Source: AP-16 sp046727735
GTDB taxonomy: Bacteria > Pseudomonadota > Alphaproteobacteria > Rhizobiales > Xanthobacteraceae
Reading direction: 5' to 3'
Assembly (NCBI GenBank): GCA_046727735.1
Contig: JBKPDF010000017.1
Coordinates: forward strand, 78,659 to 142,658
Length of the DNA: 64,000 bases
Under the pieces are notes generated by a model. That model did not search any database, had not been told where the DNA came from, and worked only from the letters and a program-made list of their open reading frames with translations. The translations under genes were made by a program, and so were the position numbers. Positions 1 to 7,798 of this stretch are shown piece by piece; position 1 is the first letter of the stretch; each line of letters opens with the position of its first letter.

Positions 1-50
1 AACCGGCGGGGCAAGACCGGCGAAAGCAGGCTCCTGAGGCGATCGAACAT
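1..50 (-). CDS. N-terminal fragment of an unidentified gene running off the left edge
   Basis: An ATG at 50 on the minus strand is preceded by a GGAG-type ribosome binding site about seven bases upstream. It opens a frame of sixteen complete codons (MFDRLRSLLSPVLPRR) that leaves the window at position 1. The fragment is too short for a family call. The start is supported only by the binding site and the absence of a stop. Confidence 0.3.
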   Translation of the reverse strand, partial: MFDRLRSLLSPVLPRR

Positions 51-189
51 GCTGGGCTCCGATCCGGCAAGCACATAGGCGACCACGCGTCCCGCCTCAA
101 GCCGGCGGGCGGAGGCTCAGTGCCGCAATTCGTTAACCAATGCGCGCTAGGAAATCCAAGGGAAAGGCTTCCGCTTCGGGGGATCGCGC

Positions 190-285
190 GTGAAAATCCT
201 GTTTCTCGTTCTTTTGGTCGCGGCAATCACGCTCTCGGCTTATTTGCGGACGCGGGATCCGGCCGCCGAGCCGGATGCGGTGTAG
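190..285 (+). CDS. 31-residue putative small membrane protein
   Basis: A GTG start follows a GGGGGA stretch at a suitable distance. The frame encodes 31 residues: an N-terminal hydrophobic helix (about residues 3-19, MKILFLVLLVAAITLSAYL) and a short charged tail ending DAV. This architecture is common among uncharacterised single-pass small proteins. It is convergent with the iron permease gene, whose stop lies nine bases away. No function can be assigned. The composition argues for a real gene, but its length leaves it unproven. Confidence 0.42.
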   Translation: MKILFLVLLVAAITLSAYLRTRDPAAEPDAV

Positions 286-294
286 AACCGAGTT

Positions 295-1125
295 TCAGTC
301 CGCCAGCTTGCGCGGTCTCGAGTCCTGGCGCCCGAAGCTGCGCATCAGAACCAAGATCGTGGCGAGCGTCGCGGCATAGACCGTGAGCTGCATGCCGCTC
401 GGCCGGTCGGTGTAGCCGATCAGCGTGTGCAGCGTTCGCCCGACGAGATTGCGGTCCGACAGAATCCAGGAGCTGTCCCACACGATGTCACCCAGCAAGG
501 TGAGCGCATTCGCTTGTTCGAGGAACGCGATCGCCTGCGCAGCCATTCCGGCCGCGAGAAACGCCAGCAACAGGCTGGTGGCGCCGAACAGGTATCGGCT
601 CGGGATCGTGAGCAGCCCAAAATACGTGAGAAAGCATACCAGCAGACCGAGCATCAAACCGGAGAGCCCTCCGGACAACAGGGCGATCTGCGAGTCGGCG
701 TCGCTCGCAGCGATTCCGTAGAGGAAAAGCACCACCTCGACGCCCTCCCGAAGCACCGCGACTGCGACGACGATCGCGAGGCCGATCATCGGTTTCGAGC
801 CGGCGGCGACAGCCTCGCCCACCGCGCGTACTCCGGCCGCAAGCGCGCGGCCGTGCTGCGCCATCCACACGTTGTGCCAAACCAGCATCGCTGCCGCGAT
901 TGCGAGGATAGCGGCGTTGAAAAGCTCCTGGCCGACGCCATCGAATGCCGCGGACAGCGCGCCGGTGAACACGGCGACAACGGAGGCTCCGAGCGCGCCG
1001 GAAAGCACTCCTCCCGCGACCCACCAGCCGCGACCGGCTACCGTCCTGGTCACGGCCATGACGATGCCGATGATGATGCCGGCTTCGAAAACTTCGCGGA
1101 ATACGATGATCAGGGCGGCGAGCAT
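295..1125 (-). CDS. FTR1-family iron permease
   Basis: Polytopic inner-membrane protein of 276 residues with the two diagnostic REXXE motifs of FTR1/EfeU iron permeases: REVFE at 10-14 and REGVE at 126-130, each in a hydrophobic helix. In the family these glutamates carry iron through the membrane. I start at MLAALIIVFRE because family members begin directly in the first helix; the longer frame to 1227 adds an unrelated extension that overlaps the upstream gene. It is the last gene of an operon with a cupredoxin-like periplasmic protein (11-bp gap) and a predicted outer-membrane barrel. No EfeB peroxidase lies beside it, so this is not a full EfeUOB system. Confidence 0.93.
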   Translation of the reverse strand: MLAALIIVFREVFEAGIIIGIVMAVTRTVAGRGWWVAGGVLSGALGASVVAVFTGALSAAFDGVGQELFNAAILAIAAAMLVWHNVWMAQHGRALAAGVRAVGEAVAAGSKPMIGLAIVVAVAVLREGVEVVLFLYGIAASDADSQIALLSGGLSGLMLGLLVCFLTYFGLLTIPSRYLFGATSLLLAFLAAGMAAQAIAFLEQANALTLLGDIVWDSSWILSDRNLVGRTLHTLIGYTDRPSGMQLTVYAATLATILVLMRSFGRQDSRPRKLAD

Positions 1126-1135
1126 GATGCTTGCG

Positions 1136-1492
1136 CTATTGCACGAGAAGAGTGCCCCTGGTTTCGGGATGGAAATCATCGAAGAAATTGTAGCGACCGG
1201 GCTGCAGCGGGCGCAGATTGATGACACCCTGGCTATTCGCCGCGATCACTTTTTCGACCCGCAGGCTGACACTCTCGAATTCGATCGCCTTGGGGTCGAG
1301 ATTTCGGATGTTGAGCACGATCGGGCGATTGGCCGGGGCATGAATCTCGCTCGGCTCGAAGCGCTGATTCTTCACCGCAATCTGCACCGACACCGCTTGC
1401 TGGGCATAGGCGCCGATCGACAACGGCAAAAGTGCCGCCGCAATCCAGAACGCGGCTCCGATGCGCACGAGTTTGTCCATCACTGAATGCAT
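1136..1492 (-). CDS. periplasmic cupredoxin-like protein (EfeO-type domain)
   Basis: 118 residues: a signal peptide (hydrophobic about 11-29, ending AYA-QQ) and one beta-rich domain resembling the N-terminal cupredoxin domain of EfeO. Characteristic stretches are NQRFEPSEIHAP, EFESVSLRVEK and YNFFDDFHPE. I start at the ATG at 1492, which has GGAG nine bases upstream; the in-frame ATG at 1480 has no such site. I see no complete type-1 copper site, because there is no cysteine ligand. It sits between the barrel gene and FTR1, so the likely role is presenting iron to the permease in the periplasm. That role is inferred from context. Confidence 0.82.
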   Translation of the reverse strand: MHSVMDKLVRIGAAFWIAAALLPLSIGAYAQQAVSVQIAVKNQRFEPSEIHAPANRPIVLNIRNLDPKAIEFESVSLRVEKVIAANSQGVINLRPLQPGRYNFFDDFHPETRGTLLVQ

Positions 1493-1533
1493 TGACGATT
1501 TCTCCGCCGATTTATTCCCTGCCGCGGCACGGC

Positions 1534-2439
1534 TCAAAATTCGATTGCGAGCTTGAGCTTGGCGCGGTGGCGGGAAAAATCGGCGAGGTCGAGCGCGCCC
1601 GCCTGGCCCGCCTCGCGGCCGGCGACCTGCACGTTCCAGGCCGCGGTCACAAAAGCCTTGCGGGTAAGCTGCAGGTAGAGCGTCGGCCCGACATAGACCG
1701 CGTCTCCCGTGAAACTGTTGAAAGCGAGGCCGTCATAGTGACGCAGATACCAGAGCTCCCCACCGATCAGCAGCGGCGCGGCGGGCCGGAAGGCGATTGC
1801 GGTCGAGGCGCCGAGCGTCGATTCCTTCTCCCAGCCGCCCTCACCGGTGCGCGTCGTCTCGGGCTCGTACAGCGCGTTGAAGCCGAGAAATACCCGGTTC
1901 TCGACCAGCTCGGCATCGGCGTGCAGGCGGGTCTCGAACTCGAAATTCACCACTTGCTCCCCGCTCGTCTCGTCGACGCGGCGCCACACCGGTTCGGCCG
2001 AAACCGTGACGGCAATCGGCGAGGAAGCGCTGCGCTCGACGAGCAGATAACGCACCTCGCCGAACAGCCCGCCGAAGTTCACGCCGTGGCGGTCGTCGAG
2101 GCCGGTGACGCGCGCGATATCGTGAGACGCCACCAAGGCTCCGAATTCCACCTGCACGAACTGGGTCGGCGTGCGCTCGAATTCGAGCTTGGTTTGGCCG
2201 GCGAAGAACCGGCCGTCGCGTTTGCCGAGCGCCGAGATCGTCTCCGCCGAAAACTCCTTCTCGCCCTCGAGCCCGATGCTCGCGCCTTCGGTGAAGCCGA
2301 AGATGTATTTCGTCTCGATCTCGGTGAACGCGCTCTCCTCGGAGGCGTGCGCGGTTCGCGGATCGAGGAGCGCGAGTGCGACGAGGCTAACAGTCAACAG
2401 CGGGCGCGCGGCGGGCCGCGCGTGACAGCGGATGCGCAT
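1534..2439 (-). CDS. predicted outer-membrane beta-barrel protein of the iron operon
   Basis: 301 residues starting MRIRCHARPAARPLL, with a signal peptide (about 10-33, cleaved near AHA-SEE). Alternating-hydrophobicity strands follow, and the C-terminus is IEF, the terminal phenylalanine typical of BAM-inserted barrels. An in-frame start at 2523 would put an unlikely 28-residue basic leader before the signal peptide. It is first in the order barrel, cupredoxin, FTR1, with a 41-bp gap to the next gene. The inferred role is passage of iron or an iron complex across the outer membrane. It has no plug domain or TonB box, so it is not a TonB-dependent receptor. I cannot name the family. Confidence 0.72.
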   Translation of the reverse strand: MRIRCHARPAARPLLTVSLVALALLDPRTAHASEESAFTEIETKYIFGFTEGASIGLEGEKEFSAETISALGKRDGRFFAGQTKLEFERTPTQFVQVEFGALVASHDIARVTGLDDRHGVNFGGLFGEVRYLLVERSASSPIAVTVSAEPVWRRVDETSGEQVVNFEFETRLHADAELVENRVFLGFNALYEPETTRTGEGGWEKESTLGASTAIAFRPAAPLLIGGELWYLRHYDGLAFNSFTGDAVYVGPTLYLQLTRKAFVTAAWNVQVAGREAGQAGALDLADFSRHRAKLKLAIEF

Positions 2440-2557
2440 TGCATGCTCTCGATCTGCGGGGTTCAAGGCCGCGCAATCAAGCATCGCCCAAACAGCGGCG
2501 AACCTAGATGGCCGCGCGCGCACGCGCTGTCAAGCAAACAAACAAATATTGGAACGC

Positions 2558-2578
2558 TTCTAATCGCGTGGATTAGGA
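2558..2578. promoter_or_regulatory. near-perfect inverted repeat upstream of the iron operon
   Basis: TTCTAAT (2558-2564) and ATTAGGA (2572-2578) form an inverted repeat with one mismatch and a 7-bp spacer, in an A+T-rich gap about 120 bp upstream of the barrel gene. TTCTAA-type half-sites resemble the iron control elements bound by Irr/Fur-family regulators in Rhizobiales. A role in iron regulation is inferred from position and half-site resemblance only. Confidence 0.35.
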
Positions 2579-2647
2579 TTATTCCAATTCAAAATGCGAC
2601 GATAGTCGAATGCGACGCATTCGCCGCGTGACCAGACCCTGCATCGT

Positions 2648-3436
2648 TCACTCCGCGAGCGGCAGGATCGCGCGTCCGCGCAACACCGCTTCGGCGGCCG
2701 CGGTCGGCCGTCCTGCATCGTCGTTGAGAACGAAGCCGGGCAGCAAGCGCAGCGGCGCGCGGCTCGATTTCACGGCGCGCAGCAGCACGCGGATCGCGGC
2801 CGCGCCGGGGCGGGGATGCACGGGCAACACCGTGACCGCCCCGAAATGCCCATCCAGCGCCGCGAGCGCCTCGGCCAGGCCGTCGCCGCGCCAGATGAAT
2901 GTCAGCACGCCTTTCGGCTCGAGCAGCCGCACGGCGATCCCGACCCAAGCGGACAACCGCTCCCGCGGAGCGACATGCGCCAGCCGCCGCGCCGCGTGGG
3001 GCGAGGCTCTTTGCCGCAGCTGGTCGTTGAACGGCGGGTTCATCAGCACCCGGTCCGCCGCTGCGATCCCGGCGGCGGCGAATTCGCGCGGCGATGCCTC
3101 GACGTCGAGCGCCACCGCGCGCACGCGGTCGGACAAGTCGTTCGCCGCGATGTTGTCGCGCGCCAACGTGACGAGCTCAGCGTCGACCTCGACCAGAACG
3201 ACCTCGAGGCCGGGCACGCGCGACGCCAGCGCGAGACCCGCTGCGCCGACCCCGGCGAACAGATCGACGGCGCGCTGACCCGTCGCAGCATCGGTCGCGG
3301 CGGCCAGCAGGATCGCATCGTGGCCGACGCGGTGTCCGTCGCGCGGCTGGCGCAGCGCCAGCCGGCCGCCGAGCACGGTATCGCAGGTGACCGGATCGCG
3401 CGCCTCAGCCGGCATCGGGGCGCAGCTCGTGGCCAT
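2648..3436 (-). CDS. TrmN6/YfiC-like tRNA adenine-N6 methyltransferase
   Basis: 262-residue class-I SAM-dependent methyltransferase. The SAM-binding motif is VDLFAGVGAAGLALA (about 58-72), an acidic motif II EVD follows, and NPPF (about 131-134) is the signature of N6-adenine methyltransferases acting on tRNA1(Val) A37. Upstream comes a VGHDAILLAA segment typical of this family. The start at 3436 has GGAG about ten bases upstream; the in-frame ATG at 3415 is also possible. It overlaps the 3' end of the DUF2007 gene by 32 bp, suggesting cotranscription. The substrate is assigned by family only. Confidence 0.83.
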   Translation of the reverse strand: MATSCAPMPAEARDPVTCDTVLGGRLALRQPRDGHRVGHDAILLAAATDAATGQRAVDLFAGVGAAGLALASRVPGLEVVLVEVDAELVTLARDNIAANDLSDRVRAVALDVEASPREFAAAGIAAADRVLMNPPFNDQLRQRASPHAARRLAHVAPRERLSAWVGIAVRLLEPKGVLTFIWRGDGLAEALAALDGHFGAVTVLPVHPRPGAAAIRVLLRAVKSSRAPLRLLPGFVLNDDAGRPTAAAEAVLRGRAILPLAE

Positions 3437-3635
3437 AGCCCGCGTTCTCCAGCAGGCGCCGCGCGGTGCGGGCGTACTCCTCGGGGACCAGGATGCGGCG
3501 CGGCAAAATGCCGAGCGAGCCTTCGAGCACGCTCATGTTTTGGTCGAAGACGTGATGGGGAATTCCGGCACCCTGCAGCAGAGCGCCGATCGCCGAAACC
3601 AGCACCGCGTCGTTGGTGCGGATGAGTTCGCGCAC
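3405..3635 (-). CDS. DUF2007 domain protein
   Basis: 76 residues from a GTG start with a strong GGGAGG site five bases upstream. Longer in-frame starts up to 3965 would run into the divergent prenyl synthase gene and lack this site. The sequence (RELIRTNDAVLVSAIGALL, then IPHHVFDQNMSVLEG) matches the small DUF2007 family, often annotated as putative signal-transducing proteins. It is divergent from the polyprenyl synthase with a 148-bp intergenic region and overlaps the methyltransferase gene downstream. The molecular role is unknown. Confidence 0.8.
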   Translation of the reverse strand: MRELIRTNDAVLVSAIGALLQGAGIPHHVFDQNMSVLEGSLGILPRRILVPEEYARTARRLLENAGYGHELRPDAG

Positions 3636-3783
3636 GCTCGCCTCCCGGTCGTCGCCGTGCAAATGCCGGGCGGGCGCGGATGCGGCCCACCTGCCCCGGA
3701 CTTGCGGCTTTGGCATGGTGTTTCTATTCTGCGATCGGCGGCTTGTCCAAACATGCCGGGAACGGACGGCCGGCATTTCCCCC

Positions 3784-4830
3784 ATGACCGTTGCGCCGTT
3801 CCCAAGCCGCCCGGAGAATGCCTTGGCCGTCGTCATCCCATTCGAAGCCCAGCCGGCCTCGATCGATCCGCTGACCGAGCACGTCAACGCCGACATGGAG
3901 CGCGTCAACGCTACCATCCTGGCGCGGACCGGATCGGAAGTGACGATGATCCCGGAAATCGCCAATCATCTGATCGGCTCCGGCGGCAAACGGCTGCGCC
4001 CGATGCTGACCTTGGCGATGGCGCGGCTCGTCGGATATCGCGGCGACGGCCACGTGAAGCTCGCGGCGTCCGTGGAATTCATGCATACCGCGACCCTGCT
4101 GCACGACGACGTTGTCGACGAGAGCGAGATGCGGCGCGGCAGGCTGGCGGCGCGCATGCTGTGGGGCAACGAAGCGAGCGTGCTGGTCGGCGACTTTCTG
4201 CTCGGCCAGGCGTTCAAGATGATGGTCGAGGTCGGCTCGCTGCGCGCGCTCGAGATCCTGTCCTGCGCGGCGGCGGTGATCGCCGAGGGCGAGGTGATGC
4301 AGCTCGCGGCCGCCAAGAACACCGCGACCACGGAAGACGAATATCTCGCGGTGATCCGCGCCAAGACCGCGGAATTGTTCGCGGCGGCGTGCGAGGTCGG
4401 TCCGGTGCTGGCATCGCGGCCGCGGCCCGAACAGGCGGCCTGCCGCTCGTTCGGCATGAATCTCGGCATCGCTTTCCAGCTGGTCGACGACGCGCTCGAT
4501 TACGGCGGCAAGTCCGCGAGGCTCGGCAAGAACGCCGGCGACGATTTTCGCGAAGGCAAGATCACGCTTCCGGTCGTGCTGTCGTTCCGCCGCGGCTCCG
4601 AGCACGAACGGAGTTTCTGGCGGCGCACGCTCGAACAGGGCGACGTCGCCGAGAAAGACCTCGAGACCGCGCTGGGTCTGATGGTGAAGCACCGCGCGCT
4701 CGAGGACACGATCCGCCGCGCGCAGCACTACGGCGCGATCGCCAAGGACGCGCTGGCGTTGTTTCCGGATTCGGCGATGAAGGCCGCGCTCAGCGAAACC
4801 GTGGATTTCTGCATCCGGCGTACGCAGTGA
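3784..4830 (+). CDS. polyprenyl (octa/decaprenyl) diphosphate synthase
   Basis: 348-residue trans-prenyltransferase that elongates farnesyl-PP with isopentenyl-PP to the side chain of ubiquinone. Visible motifs are GGKRLRP (substrate binding), the first aspartate-rich motif LLHDDVVDES and the second LVDDALDYGG; the GKITLPV region near the C-terminus is also typical. I start at the ATG at 3784; the frame stays open to 3613 but that part opposes the DUF2007 gene. The length fits long-chain synthases. Whether the product is C40 or C50 cannot be read directly; alphaproteobacteria usually use Q-10. Confidence 0.94.
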   Translation: MTVAPFPSRPENALAVVIPFEAQPASIDPLTEHVNADMERVNATILARTGSEVTMIPEIANHLIGSGGKRLRPMLTLAMARLVGYRGDGHVKLAASVEFMHTATLLHDDVVDESEMRRGRLAARMLWGNEASVLVGDFLLGQAFKMMVEVGSLRALEILSCAAAVIAEGEVMQLAAAKNTATTEDEYLAVIRAKTAELFAAACEVGPVLASRPRPEQAACRSFGMNLGIAFQLVDDALDYGGKSARLGKNAGDDFREGKITLPVVLSFRRGSEHERSFWRRTLEQGDVAEKDLETALGLMVKHRALEDTIRRAQHYGAIAKDALALFPDSAMKAALSETVDFCIRRTQ

Positions 4831-4850
4831 GCGGAGATACTGACATAGAA

Positions 4851-4963
4851 CGTCGTCCCGGGGCCCGAGCGAAGCGAGGGAACCCGGGATCCATGACCAC
4901 TGTCGGCGCGTCTCTTTTCACTCGTTGTTCATGGGTTCCGGGTTCGGCGCCCCGGAATGACGT
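4851..4963. repeat. dispersed palindromic repeat, family A, copy 1
   Basis: Begins CGTCGTCCCGGGGC and ends CGCCCCGGAATGACG. Its arms contain GGAACCCGGGATCCATGA and CATGGGTTCCGGGTTCG, so the whole element is a long imperfect inverted repeat with a variable centre. Related copies lie at 16184-16323, 17068-17171 and 26421-26540. It fills the space between the convergent prenyl synthase and ispE genes. Confidence 0.85.
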
Positions 4964-4982
4964 CGCATGGTGCATTCGCATT

Positions 4983-5879
4983 TCACCGCAGCGTCGTCGC
5001 GCGGATCCACCAACGCGGATGCGCGGCGCGCAAGCGACGCGCGGCGACGAGCGCGGCGCGCGCGCTCGGAAAAATGCCGAAGCAGGTCGCGCCGGAGCCC
5101 GACATCCGCGCGAGCTCGCATTGCGGCAGCGCCCGCAGATCCGTCAGCGCCTCGGCGATGGCCGGCGCCAGCGAGATCGCGGCTTGCTCGAGATCGTTGC
5201 GATGCTCGCGCACGAGGCAAAGCAGCGCGTCATGCTCGCGCGGGATCGCCGCGGTCTGGAGCGCCGCCAGGTCCTTGCGTCGACGCGCGCCGGATTGCGC
5301 CGCAAAGGCGGCGAATACGTCCTTGGTCGCGAGCGCGACCGCGGGATTGACCAGCACGACGGGGCATTTCGGCAAGGTGAGCGGTGCCGAGAGGATTTCG
5401 CCGATGCCGCGGACGAGCCGCGCCTGCCCGGCGAGGCAGACCGGCACGTCGGCTCCGGTCGCGCACGCCGCTTCGGCGAGGCGCGGATCGTCGAGCCCAA
5501 GGCCGTTCAAGCGGGCGATGAGGCGCAGCGCCGCTGCCGCGTCGCTCGAGCCGCCGCCGATCCCGGCCGCGACCGGCAATCGCTTCGAGAGCGCGAACCG
5601 GCCGAGCACCAAGCCCGGAATGCGCGCGGAAAGTTCGCGGGCGGCCTCGAGCACCAGATTGCCGCCGGCTCCCGCAAGCACGGTCGCGAACGGTCCGTGC
5701 GCATCGACCGCAAGCGTCTCGCCGGGGAACAGATGCAGCCGGTCGGAGACGCGCGCGAATGCGATCAGGCTTTCGAGCTCGTGATAGCCGTCGGGACGGC
5801 GGCCGCGTATTTCGAGCGTCAGATTGATTTTCGCGGGCGCGGCTTCGACGAGCGGCGTTACGGCCCGCGGCACAGCCAC
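4983..5879 (-). CDS. ispE: 4-diphosphocytidyl-2-C-methyl-D-erythritol kinase
   Basis: 298-residue GHMP kinase of the non-mevalonate isoprenoid pathway, phosphorylating CDP-ME at the 2-hydroxyl. The N-terminus PAKINLTLEIRGRRPDGYHE is the IspE signature containing the catalytic lysine. The ATP-binding GHMP motif PVAAGIGGGSSDAAAALR lies near residue 100. The start is 15 bp downstream of the TPR protein gene, so the two are probably cotranscribed. With the prenyl synthase next door it places isoprenoid supply and chain elongation side by side. Confidence 0.96.
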   Translation of the reverse strand: MAVPRAVTPLVEAAPAKINLTLEIRGRRPDGYHELESLIAFARVSDRLHLFPGETLAVDAHGPFATVLAGAGGNLVLEAARELSARIPGLVLGRFALSKRLPVAAGIGGGSSDAAAALRLIARLNGLGLDDPRLAEAACATGADVPVCLAGQARLVRGIGEILSAPLTLPKCPVVLVNPAVALATKDVFAAFAAQSGARRRKDLAALQTAAIPREHDALLCLVREHRNDLEQAAISLAPAIAEALTDLRALPQCELARMSGSGATCFGIFPSARAALVAARRLRAAHPRWWIRATTLR

Positions 5880-5894
5880 GGCGATGCGGACGGG

Positions 5895-7643
5895 TCAGCC
5901 GCCGTTTCCCGCGGGTTTTCTCTTCGCCGCCTCCGCGGCCGAGGAGGTCTCGTCCAGGAGCCCGGTCTTGAGCTTCTCCTGGATTTTGTTGAGATCTTCC
6001 GGCTCGGGATTGAGGTCGCGCGCGTGCGACCACTGGAACTGCGCCTCCAGCGTGCGCCCGACCTTCCAATAGGCGTCGCCCAAATGGTCGTTGATCGTCG
6101 GATCTTCCGGCTTGAGCTCGACGGCGCGCTCCAGATGCTTCACCGCCTCGTCGAATTTCGAGATGCGGAAATAGGCCCAGCCGAGCGAATCGACGATGTA
6201 GCCGTCGTCCGGCCGCTGCTCGACCGCGCGCTTGATCATGCGCATGCCGTCATCGAGATTGACGCCCTGGTCGACCCAGGAATAGCCGAGATAATTCAGC
6301 ACGTGCGGCTGATCCGGGAAGAGCTCGAGCGCCTTCTTCAGGTCGGCTTCGGCGCGGCTCCATTGTTTGGACCGCTCGTAGCAGATGCCGCGGAAATAAA
6401 AGATCAGCCAGTGCTGCTTCTCGGGCTTGGCGATCGAGTCGATGCCCTTGCCGTAGACGTCGGCGCAGGCCTTGAACTGCTTGCGCCCGCGCAAGAGGTT
6501 GCCGAGCGCCATGACGGCTTCGAGATCGGCCGGCCGCGCCGCCACGAGCTTTTCGAGATGGGCCTTGGCCTCCTCGGTGCGATCGAGCGTATCGAGATCG
6601 ACCGCGAGCTGAATTTCGGCGTTGCGCCGCAGCGGAGAATCCTCAGACACCCGCTGGTAGGCCTTGATGGCGAGCTGCGGCTTCTTGAGGTTCTCGTAAA
6701 GGTCCGCGAGCGAGAGCAGCGCGAGCGGCTGCTCGGGCGCGAGATAGATCGCAAGCTGCAGATAGACGAGCGCGAGGTCTTCGCCGCCCTGGCGGCCGAG
6801 CGAGGCGCCGAGGCCGTAGAGCACCTCGGCGGCGCCGGCCTGCGGATTCTGCACGAGCGGCGGCAGCTTGCCGCCCTTGCCGATCTCGCGCATCGCCTCG
6901 ACGACCAGCGGATGCCGCGCCAGGACCTTGTCGAAATCCTGAAACACCTTGAGCGCCTCGTCCTTCGACAGGTTGCGCGAGGCCCAGCTGCCGTACGCTT
7001 GCACCGCGCGCAGCGCATTGCTGTCGAGCTTGTGGGCGCGCTCGAGCCGCTTGCCCGCATCTTTGCGGTTGTTCGCGAGATCGAGAATCAGCCCGGCATG
7101 CATGTCCTTGAAGATGCCGTACCAGTCGGGTCCGGCGAGGCGGTCGATGGTCTCGATTGCGGATTTGGTCTCGTTCGAACCGTAGAGCGTCCAGCCGGAC
7201 AGCAAGGTCGCGGTCAGATCGGCGATCGGTCCGCGCACGGATTGCGCCAGATGCTGCCGCGCCGCCGGATATTGCTTCTGCTTGATGGCGCGCACGCCGA
7301 GCACCAGGCGCGCGATCCGGTGGCCGTGGTCGACCTGCACGATGCGCTCAGCGAGCCGCACCGCCTCCTCGATCTCGCCGTCGGCAAGCACCGCCAGGAA
7401 CGCACGCTCGAGCAATTCCGGATTCTTCGGATCGGCCTTGAGCGCGGCGCGGTAATAAGCCGCTGCGGCCGCGGAATCGCGCTCCGCGCCGGCCTCGCGG
7501 GCGGCCAGATAATTGCCGGCGGGCGAGACGCGGGACAGCTCCGCGGGCGTCGGCGCCTGGGCGCTGATCGTGATCGGCAACGCCGTTGCTGCGGCGGCAA
7601 GCATCACGCCGGCCGCGCGCCGAATCAGCTGCGAAAGAGTCAC
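5895..7643 (-). CDS. secreted tetratricopeptide-repeat protein
   Basis: 582 residues from a GTG start preceded by GGAGAG. The first 30 residues form a signal peptide (VTLSQLIRRAAGVMLAAAA, cleavage near ISA-QAP). Most of the rest is degenerate TPR helix pairs; clear ones contain YIVDSLGWAYFRISKFDEAV and LNYLGYSWVDQG in the C-terminal third. TPR arrays mediate protein-protein contacts; a periplasmic or lipid-face scaffolding role is inferred. No lipobox is visible. It lies between ETF-QO and ispE, an order I recall from other Rhizobiales. The frame extends upstream to 7751, but no in-frame ATG lies between there and the GTG. Confidence 0.85.
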   Translation of the reverse strand: MTLSQLIRRAAGVMLAAAATALPITISAQAPTPAELSRVSPAGNYLAAREAGAERDSAAAAAYYRAALKADPKNPELLERAFLAVLADGEIEEAVRLAERIVQVDHGHRIARLVLGVRAIKQKQYPAARQHLAQSVRGPIADLTATLLSGWTLYGSNETKSAIETIDRLAGPDWYGIFKDMHAGLILDLANNRKDAGKRLERAHKLDSNALRAVQAYGSWASRNLSKDEALKVFQDFDKVLARHPLVVEAMREIGKGGKLPPLVQNPQAGAAEVLYGLGASLGRQGGEDLALVYLQLAIYLAPEQPLALLSLADLYENLKKPQLAIKAYQRVSEDSPLRRNAEIQLAVDLDTLDRTEEAKAHLEKLVAARPADLEAVMALGNLLRGRKQFKACADVYGKGIDSIAKPEKQHWLIFYFRGICYERSKQWSRAEADLKKALELFPDQPHVLNYLGYSWVDQGVNLDDGMRMIKRAVEQRPDDGYIVDSLGWAYFRISKFDEAVKHLERAVELKPEDPTINDHLGDAYWKVGRTLEAQFQWSHARDLNPEPEDLNKIQEKLKTGLLDETSSAAEAAKRKPAGNGG

Positions 7644-7798
7644 GGGTTGAGGCTCTCCATCGGACGGGCGTTGCCGGTTGAGCGCCGCCCCCGGTCCGGC
7701 CGCAGAATGGACGGTTTGCGTGCCGCCCGCAAGGATCGGCCGGCGCAGCACGCGCCGGAAGCCCTACGAGTCGAGCGCGGCAAAACTGCGGCCGACCG

